DNA of 64,000 nucleotides, taken from NCBI GenBank assembly GCA_022483465.1, contig JAKVNF010000002.1, positions 434,001-498,000 on the forward strand, in the 5' to 3' direction. Source of the stretch: Lachnospiraceae bacterium. GTDB taxonomy: Bacteria; Bacillota; Clostridia; Lachnospirales; Lachnospiraceae. Position numbers and translations under genes: made by a program. The notes beneath the pieces were generated by a model, which saw only the letters and a list, made by a program, of their open reading frames with translations, searched no databases and was not told where the DNA came from. Numbering within the stretch: position 1 is the stretch's first letter; each line of letters begins with the position of its first letter. Below, piece by piece: positions 52,157-61,775 of the stretch.

Positions 52157-53968
52157 TTACGCAAGGTCTGCGGCGGTCTCCTCGAACTGCCTCGTAAACA
52201 GCTCGCGGTAATAGCCGTGCTTTCGAAGGAGCTCCCGGTGGGTCCCCCGCTCCACGATCTTGCCGTCCCGCACCACGAGGATGAGGTCCGCATCCACCAC
52301 CGTGGAGAGCCGGTGGGCGATCACAAAGGAGGTCCTTCCTCGGATGATCTTGCGGATCGCGTCCTGGATCTTCTTCTCCGTCACGGTGTCCACCGAGGCC
52401 GTCGCCTCATCGAGGATCAGGATTTTCGGATCGGACAGGAGCGCTCTTGCAAAGGAGAGGAGCTGCTTTTCCCCGAGGGACAACAGGTCTCCGCCCTCTC
52501 CCACCTCGCTGTCGAGGCCGTGCTCCATGCGCCGCACCACATCCCCCGCAGACACGATGTCCAGCGCCTGCCAGATCTCCTCATCCGTCGCGTCCGGCTT
52601 TCCATAGCAGAGGTTTTCCCGGACCGACCCCGAGAAGAGATGGGGCGTCTGCAGCACGCACCCGATGTTCGAGTGAAGCCACATCTGGGATCTCTCCCGC
52701 ACATCCCGCCCATCGATCAGGATCTGCCCGCTTGTTGGCTCATAAAACCTGCAGACGAGGTTTGCCAGCGTGCTCTTTCCCGCGCCGGTCTCCCCGACAA
52801 TCGCCACGTTCATCCCCCTTGGAACGGTCAGGTTGAAGTGGGACAGGACCATCTCCTCCCCGTCGGGATAGTGAAACGACACGTCCCGAAACTCCACGTC
52901 CCCGAAAAGAGGCTCAAAGTTCTCGCGCCTTGGATGAAACACATCCCCGTATCTGGCAATCACCTCCGGCGTGTCTGTGACATCGGACTTAACCTGCAGC
53001 AGATCGGTCAGACGCTCGATGTTTGCCTGGATGGCGATCAGCTGGGAGAAGGTGTGGATCAGGTTTTGGATGGGCTCCATCATGCCGACAGCATAACTCA
53101 TGAACGCGGAGAGCGTGCCGACCTTAAGGAGCCCTGAGAGCGTCAGCTTCCCGCCCTGGTAGAGGACCACCGCAAGGGCAAACATCGAAAACATGGTGAC
53201 CGTGGAGACAAAGAGGGAGGAGGTTCTTCCCGCGCGGATGCCGAGCGAGCGCATCTCGTCCGCATCCTCCTCAAAGTGTCCCTGTATGGTGTCGCCGATG
53301 GCAAGGGAGCGGATCGTTGACGCCCCAGTGATGCCCTCGTTGAAGTCCCCGGTGATCTTTCCGTTTGCCTCCCGGATCTTTCGGTTCAGCGCGATGAGGC
53401 GCTTTTGAAAGAACCAGATGAAGAGCGCCGCGATCGGCACCAGGGGGAGAATCCGAAGGGCCAGCCCCGCATTCAGGACAAACATCAGGATCAGCACGCA
53501 GACGACATAGGCGCCGTTCCACACGATGTCCATCAGGTGCCAGGCGCAGAGGCCTCCGATCGTCTCCGTATCGCTCATGATTCTGGCGTGCAGGTAGCCC
53601 ACGCTGTACCGCGAAAAATACGAGAAAGAGAGCGTCTGCAGGTGGGAGAAGGCGGCATTGCGCAGGGTCTCATCGACGCCCATCTCCACCTTTCCGCACC
53701 AGTAGGTCGTGACATAGTTGTCCAGAACCTGCAGGATGAGGACCACGGCATAGAGGGCAAGAAAGATGCCCAGCGTACCCAGCGTTTTTCCCACCACGAA
53801 GTGGTCCAGGGCATAGCGGTTGAACAGGGGATAGACCGCATCCACCAGGCTGCTCAAGACGCCGAGGATGACCATCGCCAGCATGCGCTTTCGAAACGGG
53901 ACCAGCCAGGGCAGAAGCCGCGGGATCCCGAAGAAGCGAAGCGAGCGTTCTTTGTTCTGTTTTTTCAT
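52157..53968 (-). CDS. ABC exporter half-transporter, subunit 2
   Basis: This 603-residue protein combines six membrane helices (residues 20-320) with an ABC ATPase. Walker A is IVGETGAGKSTL near 395, the signature LSLGEKQLLSFARAL near 492, and Walker B ILILDEATASVD near 516. The signature LSLGE differs from LSGGQ but keeps the catalytic Glu after Walker B. It pairs with the product of the overlapping gene upstream (ATGA). Heterodimers of this kind export drugs, lipids or peptides. Confidence 0.9.
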   Translation of the reverse strand: MKKQNKERSLRFFGIPRLLPWLVPFRKRMLAMVILGVLSSLVDAVYPLFNRYALDHFVVGKTLGTLGIFLALYAVVLILQVLDNYVTTYWCGKVEMGVDETLRNAAFSHLQTLSFSYFSRYSVGYLHARIMSDTETIGGLCAWHLMDIVWNGAYVVCVLILMFVLNAGLALRILPLVPIAALFIWFFQKRLIALNRKIREANGKITGDFNEGITGASTIRSLAIGDTIQGHFEEDADEMRSLGIRAGRTSSLFVSTVTMFSMFALAVVLYQGGKLTLSGLLKVGTLSAFMSYAVGMMEPIQNLIHTFSQLIAIQANIERLTDLLQVKSDVTDTPEVIARYGDVFHPRRENFEPLFGDVEFRDVSFHYPDGEEMVLSHFNLTVPRGMNVAIVGETGAGKSTLANLVCRFYEPTSGQILIDGRDVRERSQMWLHSNIGCVLQTPHLFSGSVRENLCYGKPDATDEEIWQALDIVSAGDVVRRMEHGLDSEVGEGGDLLSLGEKQLLSFARALLSDPKILILDEATASVDTVTEKKIQDAIRKIIRGRTSFVIAHRLSTVVDADLILVVRDGKIVERGTHRELLRKHGYYRELFTRQFEETAADLA

Positions 53969-55806
53969 CCCGCGTTCTCCTCCTCTCTGCCCGCAGCCTG
54001 CAGGTCGTAAATGCGCCGGTACAGGCCGTTTTTCTCATAGAGCTCTTCGGGCGTGCCAAACTCCTCCACCTTCCCGTGGTCGAGGACAAGGATCCGGTCT
54101 GCCCCGGCAAGCGTCGTGATCCTGTGGGAGACCAAGAGCACCGTGGTGCCCTTGCTCTTTTTCTGAAGCTCCCGCCGGATTTTTGCGTCCGTCGCCGCAT
54201 CCACCGCGGAGAGCGCATCGTCAAAGATCATGATGGCGGGATTTTTGAGGAGCATCTGTGCGATGGCGGTGCGCTGCTTCTGCCCGCCGGAGAGCGTAAC
54301 GCCCCGCTCACCGACCACCGTGTTGTAGCCCTCCTCAAACTTTTCGGCTGCCTCGTCAAGGCAGGAGATCCGGGCCGCCTCCAGCACGTCCTGCTTTGTG
54401 GCAGCAGGGCTTGCGAGGGTTAAGTTGTGGAGGAGAGTCCCGGAAAATAGGTACGGCTCCTGCTGCACAAAGCCGATGTTCTCGCGAAGATAGTGGCGGT
54501 TGATGTCCCGAATGTCGGTATCCCCGATCCGGATGCCCCCGGAGCCTCTCGGAAGGTCGTAGAGGGCATCTAAGAGCTCCGCCGCAGTCGACTTGCCGGA
54601 GCCGGTTCCCCCAAGAATCCCCAGCGTCTGTCCTGCGCGGGCCGTGAAGGAGACATCGGTAAGAACCTCGGGAGATCCCTCCCGGTATCGGAACGAAACG
54701 TGGGAGAAGGTGATGTCCTGGTGAAGATCGGGCTTTGCGCCCTCCTCTCTTGCCTCCTCCGCCGGGGCAAGTAGGATCTCCCTGATGCGTCCGATGGAGA
54801 TCCCCGCCTTGGACATCTCAGCGATGACACGGCCAAGACTCCGCACCGGCCAGGTCAGCATCGAGTTGTAGGTAATAAAGGCGATGTAGTCCCCTGCGCT
54901 GAGCCTTCCTCGGACGCAGAAGACCGCGCCCACCACGACCACTGCCATCACCTGGAGGCCGGAGATGAGATCTCCCGATGCCCAGAACGCGGAGAGCAGC
55001 TTCATGAGGTGCACCCAGAGCTCCGTGTAGGAGCGGTTTTTCGTCTCAAACCGGTCCCGCTCCTGCGCCTCCCGCCCGAAGGCCCGGACGACCCGGACGC
55101 CGGTCAGGTTCTCCTGGACGATGGAGGAGAGCTTTCCCTCCTCCTCGTCGGCCTTCTGGAAGGCCACGCCGATCCTCGTGTGGAAGAACAGGGAATACAG
55201 GACGATGACCGGGATAAACGCAAAGGCAAGGAGAGTCAGCTCCCCGCTGATGCCCGACATGAAGACGAGCGCCAGCACGATCAGGAGGATGGTCCGAAAC
55301 AGCTGGGTCAGCTGCTCAGAGACAAAGTTCTTGACGGTCTCCACGTCCGAGGTGCAGCGCTGGATGATGTCCCCCGTCTGGTTCTCGCTGTACCAGGCAC
55401 AGGGAAGGCGCAGGAGGTGGGAAAAGAGAAGCTCCCGCATCCGGCGCACCAACGTCTCCGCCCCTTTTGCATTAAAGGTCCCTGCAAGGAAGCGAAAGAG
55501 CGCGGCGGCAAGCGCAAGAACGCACACGGTCAGGGCCGCCGTCCCCACCCCTGCAAAGAGGCGGGAAAAGCCAGGCAGCAATTGAAATACCAAAGGCAGC
55601 TGCGCATCGCTTCCGATCACCGTGTCCACGGCATAGCCGATGATCCGCGGGTTGACGAGGTCAAGGACGGAGACGCACAGCGAGCAGAGGATGCTGATGA
55701 CAAACAGGTGGAAAGATCCCTGCAGAAAGCAGCGAAGAAGCCCCGCGTTGGACCCGGCCGCCGCCCGCTGTAAGGATGTTGTTGAATTGGTGTCTTCTCT
55801 CTTCAC
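53965..55806 (-). CDS. ABC exporter half-transporter, subunit 1
   Basis: This 613-residue half-transporter has six membrane helices followed by an ATPase. Walker A is GILGGTGSGKST, the signature TLSGGQKQRTAIAQML, and Walker B IMIFDDALSAVD, where Asp replaces the catalytic Glu. With subunit 2 (altered signature) this gives one consensus and one degenerate ATP site, as in BmrCD or TM287/288. I place the start at GTG 55806 (after AAAGGGAG), as the longer frame to 55854 has no binding site. The operon diverges from the siderophore importer genes. Confidence 0.88.
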   Translation of the reverse strand: MKREDTNSTTSLQRAAAGSNAGLLRCFLQGSFHLFVISILCSLCVSVLDLVNPRIIGYAVDTVIGSDAQLPLVFQLLPGFSRLFAGVGTAALTVCVLALAAALFRFLAGTFNAKGAETLVRRMRELLFSHLLRLPCAWYSENQTGDIIQRCTSDVETVKNFVSEQLTQLFRTILLIVLALVFMSGISGELTLLAFAFIPVIVLYSLFFHTRIGVAFQKADEEEGKLSSIVQENLTGVRVVRAFGREAQERDRFETKNRSYTELWVHLMKLLSAFWASGDLISGLQVMAVVVVGAVFCVRGRLSAGDYIAFITYNSMLTWPVRSLGRVIAEMSKAGISIGRIREILLAPAEEAREEGAKPDLHQDITFSHVSFRYREGSPEVLTDVSFTARAGQTLGILGGTGSGKSTAAELLDALYDLPRGSGGIRIGDTDIRDINRHYLRENIGFVQQEPYLFSGTLLHNLTLASPAATKQDVLEAARISCLDEAAEKFEEGYNTVVGERGVTLSGGQKQRTAIAQMLLKNPAIMIFDDALSAVDAATDAKIRRELQKKSKGTTVLLVSHRITTLAGADRILVLDHGKVEEFGTPEELYEKNGLYRRIYDLQAAGREEENAG

Positions 55807-56113
55807 GCAAAACTCCCTTTCCTGCGGGCTATCAGGGCGAAAAAGAAGGCCCATCTGCCAAGATGGACCAACCTGGTATGCAGCGCCTGCAGTTGTCCTA
55901 TTATTGTACCCGGCGCCAGGCCGGTAGGCAATACAGGGACCTGCCGGGAAAAAGGCAAATCAAACCCAAATCAAACAGGGGACCCTTCTTTCTGCCCCAC
56001 TCTTTTTGGAATGTCCATCAATCTCTTCTTGTCTGGGATCAAATTTATATGTATGATACTTCAATGTCGTTAATCTAACTACCTTTACGTCCATCTATAT
56101 GCAAGGAGATATT
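55807..56113. promoter_or_regulatory. Divergent intergenic region: ABC exporter and siderophore importer
   Basis: This region of about 300 bases contains the promoters of two divergent operons. The half next to the importer (56020-56100) is AT-rich with TATGATAC-type sequences. I see no convincing Fur or DtxR box by eye, though iron control of the importer is expected. Confidence 0.35.
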
Positions 56114-57205
56114 ATGAAAAAGAGCCTTTGCACCATTGCCCTCGTCCCCGCACTCGCCGCTTCCATGCTGGTCGGCTGCCAGAGTGCCGACAGTTCCGCA
56201 GCAGCCACTGCAGCAGAAACCGCCCCGGAAGCGGCCACAGAGGTTACCACAGAGAAAACAGCCGAAGCAGGGACCACCGAAGCAGACGCCGGTGACGCGT
56301 TCCCGGTCACAATCGAGCACACCTTCGGTTCCACTACCATCGAATCACAGCCGGAAAATGTTGCCGTCATCGGCTGGGCAACCCAGGATGCGGTACTCGC
56401 CCTCGGGAAGGTCCCGGTTGGCATGTCCGCCATCACGTTTGGCCCCACAAATGACAACGGTCTCTACAGTTGGGAGCAGGACGCGCTGGATGGACTCGGC
56501 GCAAGTTCAATCAATATCTATGATGACACGGACGGCATCGACTTTGAGGCGGTCTCCGACTCCGCGCCGGATGTGATCCTTGCCCCCTATTCCGGACTCT
56601 CCCAGGAGGATTATGACACCCTGCGCCAGATCGCGCCGACGATTGCCTACAGCGAAACCGCCTGGAAGTGCGATTGGCGGACAGAGATGAATGTGACCGC
56701 CAAGGCCCTCGGGATGGAGTATGCCGGTGACGAGGTCATCTCCTCTGTGGAATCGGCCATCCAGGACGCGGTGGACGCCCACCCCGAGATCAAGGGTAAA
56801 AAGGCCGTTTTCACTTGGATCACGGCAGACGACCTCTCCTCCATCAATGTCTACAACCTGGAGGATCCCAGAGAGCAGTTCCTGTCGGATCTCTCCCTTG
56901 CGCAGCCGGACTATATCCAAAACCTCTCCAATCCCTCCAACTTCTTTGAGACGGTCAGCGCGGAAAACGCGGTGGACGTGCTCTCCGATGCGGACGTCAT
57001 TCTGACCTATGGAGATGATGCCTTCCTGGCACAGGTACAGGCAGACCCGCTGCTTGGCAAGATTCCGGCCATCGTAAAAGGAAATGTGGTTTTGATGGAT
57101 TATGACACGGATGTCTATGCGGCTTCCTCAGAGCCCACCGTGCTCTCGATCCCCGCCACAGTGGACACCTACGTCGGCATGATCGCTGACGCCCTTGCAA
57201 AGTGA
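56114..57205 (+). CDS. Iron-siderophore ABC importer, substrate-binding lipoprotein
   Basis: This 363-residue protein has a lipoprotein signal (MKKSLCTIALVPALAASMLVGC) and a FecB/FepB-type binding domain: VTIEHTFGSTTIESQPENVA near residue 60, VAVIGWATQDAVLALG near 80, and ILAPYSGLSQEDYDTLRQIA near 157. It should bind a ferric siderophore outside the membrane. ATG 56114 follows AAGGAGAT. The next gene overlaps its stop by 4 bases. Confidence 0.92.
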   Translation: MKKSLCTIALVPALAASMLVGCQSADSSAAATAAETAPEAATEVTTEKTAEAGTTEADAGDAFPVTIEHTFGSTTIESQPENVAVIGWATQDAVLALGKVPVGMSAITFGPTNDNGLYSWEQDALDGLGASSINIYDDTDGIDFEAVSDSAPDVILAPYSGLSQEDYDTLRQIAPTIAYSETAWKCDWRTEMNVTAKALGMEYAGDEVISSVESAIQDAVDAHPEIKGKKAVFTWITADDLSSINVYNLEDPREQFLSDLSLAQPDYIQNLSNPSNFFETVSAENAVDVLSDADVILTYGDDAFLAQVQADPLLGKIPAIVKGNVVLMDYDTDVYAASSEPTVLSIPATVDTYVGMIADALAK

Positions 57206-58206
57206 TGCACACAGGAAAGCGCACCGCGCTCTATACCGCTGTGATTCTGGTGTTTCTTGCCCTCACCTGCTTTGCCAGCATCCTGCTTGGCTCCCGGCGC
57301 GTCCCGTTTCACTTTCTGATCGACCTCATCACGGGAAAGGACCGGACATCGCTGGAGGCGGCTGTTCTGCTCCGCCGCGTTCCGCGGACTGTGTTCGGCC
57401 TTCTTGCCGGCGCGGCACTGGGCGTCTCCGGCGCCCTGATGCAGGCCATCACCAAAAATCCGGTCGCGGACCCCAGCATTCTGGGCGTCAATACCGGTGC
57501 CTCCCTCTTTGTAGTCTGCGGCATCTCTTTTCTGCACATCACCACAGCCAGCCAATACATCTGGCTGGCACTGGCAGGCGCGGGTCTGACTGCCGTACTC
57601 GTCTACGGGATCGCCTCCCTGGGCAATGGCGGTGCCACGCCGCTCAAGCTGGTTCTTGCCGGCTCTGCCGCCTCGGTGGCGCTGGGATCCCTGGTCAGTA
57701 CGGTGATGCTGCCAAACTCCAACGTGATGAACAGCTTTCGTTTCTGGCAGGTCGGCAGCATCGGCGGAGCCACCTGGGACAGCATCATGCTGATGCTTCC
57801 GTTCCTGGCGGTAGGGCTTGTCCTTGCCTTTGTCATGGCGCCGTTTCTGAATACGCTCCTTCTCGGGGATGAGATGGCAGCAGGGCTCGGTGTCAATCCC
57901 GGGGTGGTCCGCGGACTCAGTGCCCTTTCCGGCATCGTCCTTTGCGGGGCGACAACCGCCCTGGCAGGTCCGATCGGCTTTGTCGGGCTCATGGTGCCCC
58001 ATGTCCTGCGGATGTGCCTTGGTTCCGATCTGCGCAGACTGATTCCGCTCTCCGCGCTGACCGGCGCCGTACTTCTGCTCTTTTCCGATATCATCGGACG
58101 GCTCATCGGGTATCCCGGGGAGACCGAGGCGGGGATCGTCATGGCGATGATTGGCGCGCCGGTTTTCATTGCAATCGTGAGAAAAGTCAGGATAAGAAGT
58201 TTATGA
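57202..58206 (+). CDS. FecCD-family siderophore permease 1
   Basis: This 334-residue permease has nine or ten membrane helices and the FecCD signatures RVPRTVFGLLAGAALGVSGA near 50 and GPIGFVGLMVPH near 258. It forms the membrane channel with the next protein. It is translationally coupled on both sides. Confidence 0.93.
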   Translation: MMHTGKRTALYTAVILVFLALTCFASILLGSRRVPFHFLIDLITGKDRTSLEAAVLLRRVPRTVFGLLAGAALGVSGALMQAITKNPVADPSILGVNTGASLFVVCGISFLHITTASQYIWLALAGAGLTAVLVYGIASLGNGGATPLKLVLAGSAASVALGSLVSTVMLPNSNVMNSFRFWQVGSIGGATWDSIMLMLPFLAVGLVLAFVMAPFLNTLLLGDEMAAGLGVNPGVVRGLSALSGIVLCGATTALAGPIGFVGLMVPHVLRMCLGSDLRRLIPLSALTGAVLLLFSDIIGRLIGYPGETEAGIVMAMIGAPVFIAIVRKVRIRSL

Positions 58207-59276
58207 ACAATATCAAAGATAAGACCCTGCAGGGCACGCAGACCGGCAGCAAAACAACAGAACGCATCTTTCGCGGCTCCAAAAAGCGGCGTGCAAGGTG
58301 GAAGCTTGTCTCTTTTTTCCTTGCCCTTGCCGTCGTGGTTCTGTGCCTTCTGACACTCACGGTGGGGAATACCTTTTATTCTCTTCCGGAGGTATTCCGC
58401 GTCCTCACAGCAGGCGGCGGCACGGATGCCATGCGCTTTACCATCCTGACACTCCGCCTGCCCCGCATGATCTGCGGGCTTCTTGCCGGACTCTCGTTTG
58501 GCGTTGCCGGATATCTGTTTCAGACAATCCTTCGCAACCCGCTTGCCTCGCCGGATATCATCGGCATCTCCAGTGCGACCTCCACGGCGGCAGTCTTCTG
58601 CCTTTTGATTCTGAATCTCCCGAATTCCGTGGTCCCCGCCATTGCCGTGCTGACAGGACTTCTGGTGACGCTCCTCATCTATCTGCTGAGTGTCACAAAC
58701 GGTGCATTTTCCCAGAGTCGCATGATTCTCATCGGCATCGGTGTACAGGCCATCGCAAACGCCTTCACGAACTATCTGCTGAGCCGTGCTGCCGAATATG
58801 ACACCGCCGCCACGCTCCAGTGGCTGAGCGGGAGTCTCAGCGGCAGCACAATGGAAAAAGTCCCTGTCTTTGCCGTCTGCAGCGGCGTCCTGTTCGTTGT
58901 TGTCGCGCTGCTTAGGCATCAGCTCCCCGTCATCTTACTCGGAGATGCGTTTGCCACAGGCCTTGGCGTAAACCTCAGGAAGATGTATCCGGCGCTGCTT
59001 GCGTCCGGCGTCATCCTGACCGCCACAGCCACCGCCATCACCGGGCCGATCGCCTCCGTCGCCTTTCTGGCAGGTCCCATCGCCTCCGGGATTGCCGGCA
59101 GAGGACAGAACAACCTTCTGCCATCCGGTCTGATGGGTGCTGTCCTGGTTCTCGGCGCAGACTTGGTGGGACAAAATCTTTTGCCCGCCCGGTATCCCGT
59201 CGGCGTCATCACAGGACTTCTGGGCGCGCCCTATCTGATTCTGATTCTGCTCCGGCTCGGAGCAAAGGGAAGATGA
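58203..59276 (+). CDS. FecCD-family siderophore permease 2
   Basis: This 357-residue permease has a basic N-terminus (MNNIKDKTLQGTQTG) and the FecCD signatures LRLPRMICGLLAGLSFGVAG near 88 and GPIASVAFLAGPIASG near 282. ATG 58203 overlaps the previous stop; the longer frame to 57942 lies inside the neighbour. It partners the first permease. Confidence 0.93.
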   Translation: MNNIKDKTLQGTQTGSKTTERIFRGSKKRRARWKLVSFFLALAVVVLCLLTLTVGNTFYSLPEVFRVLTAGGGTDAMRFTILTLRLPRMICGLLAGLSFGVAGYLFQTILRNPLASPDIIGISSATSTAAVFCLLILNLPNSVVPAIAVLTGLLVTLLIYLLSVTNGAFSQSRMILIGIGVQAIANAFTNYLLSRAAEYDTAATLQWLSGSLSGSTMEKVPVFAVCSGVLFVVVALLRHQLPVILLGDAFATGLGVNLRKMYPALLASGVILTATATAITGPIASVAFLAGPIASGIAGRGQNNLLPSGLMGAVLVLGADLVGQNLLPARYPVGVITGLLGAPYLILILLRLGAKGR

Positions 59277-59358
59277 ACCGCCCCTCATCAGAAACGCAGC
59301 TATCTTTGGCCGGCGCCGGATACTCGTCCGGTGCCGGATCGTCACAGGAAAGGGTACT

Positions 59359-60168
59359 ATGCAAGAACATGTATTACGGCTGGAACACCTGAAGACTGGA
59401 TATGAAAAGCGCATCATCTCGGAGGATGTCACGCTTGCGATCCCGCCTCACCAGGTCACGGTGCTCATCGGCAGCAATGGCTGCGGAAAATCCACGCTCC
59501 TCAAGACGATGTGCAGGCTGAATCCGGCACTTGGCGGAGAGGTGCTCCTGAATGAGAAGCCCCTCTCTGCCTACCCCTCGAAAAAACTCGCCCGTATCAT
59601 CGGCATGCTGCCGCAGTCTCCGGAGGTTCCGGAGGGCATCAGTGTCACGGATCTGGTCAGCCGCGGCAGGTTTCCCTACCGGCAGTTTCTGAAACCGCTC
59701 TCCGAGGAGGACCGCCGTGCAGTATCGGAGGCGATTGAGGAGATGCACATCGAAGATCTCGCTGACCGGAACGTGGACGAACTCTCCGGAGGGCAGCGCC
59801 AGAGGGTCTGGATCGCCCTGGCGCTGGCCCAGGAGACAGATATCCTGTTTCTCGATGAGCCCACCACGTACCTGGACGTCGCCTACCAGGTGGAAATCCT
59901 GGAGATCGTCCGGCAGATCTGCCGAAAAAAGGGGATCACCGTTGTGATGGTGCTGCACGACATCAATCTCTCCGCCCGCTATGCCGACTATATGGTCGCC
60001 ATGAAAAAGGGCAGCATCCAGGCACAGGGAACGCCGGAGCAGATCATCACAGAGCAGAACCTGCGCGAAGTGTTCGGCCTCTCGGCAAAGGTCATGACGG
60101 ATCCGGTCTTCCAAACGCCCATGATCATCCCACTGGGCGTGGATATCCCAGGCAGCGCATCCTCATAA
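59359..60168 (+). CDS. FecE-type siderophore ABC ATPase
   Basis: This 269-residue ATPase has Walker A VLIGSNGCGKSTLLKTM near residue 35, signature ELSGGQRQRVWIALALAQ near 141, and Walker B ILFLDEPTTYLD near 163. It would power the two permeases. It starts 82 bases after the permease gene with GGAAAGG as ribosome binding site, and ends at a strong terminator. Confidence 0.94.
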   Translation: MQEHVLRLEHLKTGYEKRIISEDVTLAIPPHQVTVLIGSNGCGKSTLLKTMCRLNPALGGEVLLNEKPLSAYPSKKLARIIGMLPQSPEVPEGISVTDLVSRGRFPYRQFLKPLSEEDRRAVSEAIEEMHIEDLADRNVDELSGGQRQRVWIALALAQETDILFLDEPTTYLDVAYQVEILEIVRQICRKKGITVVMVLHDINLSARYADYMVAMKKGSIQAQGTPEQIITEQNLREVFGLSAKVMTDPVFQTPMIIPLGVDIPGSASS

Positions 60169-60192
60169 GAAGCCGCCATTTGGGATATGCCG

Positions 60193-60221
60193 AAAAAGAG
60201 CAGGGCCCCCTGCTCTTTTTC
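60193..60221. terminator. Terminator of the siderophore operon
   Basis: AAAAAGAGCAGGG pairs with CCCTGCTCTTTTT (60193-60221) around a short C-rich loop. Confidence 0.9.
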
Positions 60222-60334
60222 GTATGCTTTCTTTTCTGATCTTTCCCTGTGACAGGTGGCCGGTGCCTTCTTAGCTGTGGATTTTTCAGTATGCCGGTTT
60301 CTGTGCGGTCCCCGCAGAGCGCACTTTTTCAAAA

Positions 60335-61548
60335 GGCGTTAGTAAGAAAACGGGTTGATAAGCCCCAAGGCATTTTAGTAGAAGTATAAAATATGCCGTT
60401 TTGTACATTCTGCTGTACAACGGCCTTCTCTAACTTGAACTACAATAGTCTTGCCAGGAGGGCAAGACTATGAGCTGCATTGAGCGCATACTGACCGAAG
60501 CCAGAGATCTTTCCAGGGACGACCTGATTCTTCTTGTTAACAAGCTCATGGAGGGCTTCTCCCATGAGAGTGCAACCTCTTCTCCGAAGAAGATGATTGC
60601 TCCCCGTTTGGATTGTCCGATCTGCCATTCCAATGCTCATGTTGTTAGGAATGGACACAAACATGGAAAACAGGCATACATCTGCAGGCAATGTGGAACG
60701 TCATTTGTTACAACGAGCAACACTTTGCTCTCAGGCTCACACTTTGGTACTGAGATCTGGACCAAGGTTCTGGAAGAGACGCTCAGGGGGACCTCTCTGG
60801 ATAAGACGGTCAAGTCACTTGCCAGCCATGGATGCAAGATCAGCCATAGCAGTCTGTTCTTCATGCGGCATAAGATCATGCTTGCTCTCGAGGACATGCA
60901 GGTGGAGCAGCCAGCCACGGTGGAAGATGTCGTGGAAGCGGATGAAACCTACGTTCCGGAGTCCAAAAAAGGTACGAAATTTGGCCCTGATGCCAGTCGA
61001 AAGCCCCGCAAGCGTGGCACTCCCGCATCCAAACGCGGCCTTTCAGACGAGCAGATCTGTATCTGCACCGCAGTACAGCGCAAGACTGGCGATCTGATCG
61101 TGAAATCCGAGAACCGGGCAAGGCCTTCCAGTGCGGATGTTGTTGATATCTATACTGGTCATGTCCAGAAGGGAACACTTTTCCTGACGGACGGCATGAA
61201 TGTGTATCCGAGGCTGGGCAAGATCCTGGGAATCACGGTCATGAATGTGAAGAAGGAGTCGGCAAGTTTCTTCAATCTGAACACTGTGAACAACCTTCAC
61301 TCTTTTATCAAGCGCCGATATATCGAATATCGCGGCGTGGCTACCAAGTATTTGAACCGTTACAACCTCGTATTCCGGGCAGCGTACAGGCAGAGGACCA
61401 CGATTGGGGAACTTGCGGACGCTCTCTTTGCATCCAGGAATCCCAAGAAGGTACACCATTATGGAGATGTTAAGGAGCTCAATCTGCTTGCAATTTGATG
61501 ACTACAAGATGCACTTATTGCTTATCAACCCGTTTTCTTACTAACGCT
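60335..61548. mobile_element. IS1595-family insertion sequence
   Basis: This is a complete 1214-bp element. GTTAGTAAGAAAACGGGTTG (from 60338) continues as a perfect inverted repeat of about 26 bases with the other end. The 8-bp duplication TTTCAAAA lies at 60327-60334 and 61549-61556, as expected of IS1595. It lies between genes and disrupts none. Confidence 0.94.
60470..61498 (+). CDS. IS1595-family transposase
   Basis: This 342-residue transposase has the N-terminal zinc ribbon typical of IS1595 (CPICHSNAHVVRNG, then YICRQCGTSF), a helix-turn-helix, and an ISXO2-like catalytic domain with VVEADETYVPESKKG (first D) and TLFLTDGMNVYPRL (second D). The NLHSFIKRRYIEYRGVATKY segment replaces the usual final acid motif with the family pattern. 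It starts after GCCAGGAGGGC. It is intact. Confidence 0.93.
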   Translation: MSCIERILTEARDLSRDDLILLVNKLMEGFSHESATSSPKKMIAPRLDCPICHSNAHVVRNGHKHGKQAYICRQCGTSFVTTSNTLLSGSHFGTEIWTKVLEETLRGTSLDKTVKSLASHGCKISHSSLFFMRHKIMLALEDMQVEQPATVEDVVEADETYVPESKKGTKFGPDASRKPRKRGTPASKRGLSDEQICICTAVQRKTGDLIVKSENRARPSSADVVDIYTGHVQKGTLFLTDGMNVYPRLGKILGITVMNVKKESASFFNLNTVNNLHSFIKRRYIEYRGVATKYLNRYNLVFRAAYRQRTTIGELADALFASRNPKKVHHYGDVKELNLLAI

Positions 61549-61685
61549 TTTCAAAATTTCATCAGGCAGACAAAAGGAAACTGCACCTGTACTTTTTCGC
61601 AGGATTTGGTATACTTCGCTCATCAGATACTCTGCAGAGTCAGCCGGGAAGTCCCCGGCATCCGGCAGCGGAGCTTTGGATCGGA

Positions 61686-61740
61686 GGATGTCCGGTACCA
61701 GGCTGCGCTGTTTTTTGTGTCTTCGCAGAACCGGACATCC
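61686..61740 (+). promoter_or_regulatory. Inverted repeat in the leader of the MATE gene
   Basis: GGATGTCCGGT (61686-61696) is exactly inverted as ACCGGACATCC (61730-61740), 35 bases before the MATE start. The loop contains a T6 run. It could be an attenuator or a protein-binding dyad. It does not match a riboswitch I know. Confidence 0.5.
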
Positions 61741-61775
61741 GGCAGTTCGTTTTATGATTGCCAGGGAGGTTCATC

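Noticed and set aside
56020-56110. Fur box upstream of the siderophore importer
   Set aside because: The region is AT-rich but I could not find a 19-bp palindrome close to the Fur consensus.
57603-58919. 438-residue minus-strand open frame antisense to the permease genes
   Set aside because: Its composition (His, Lys, Asp, Gly rich, no hydrophobic pattern) is that of a complementary-strand shadow of membrane-protein genes.
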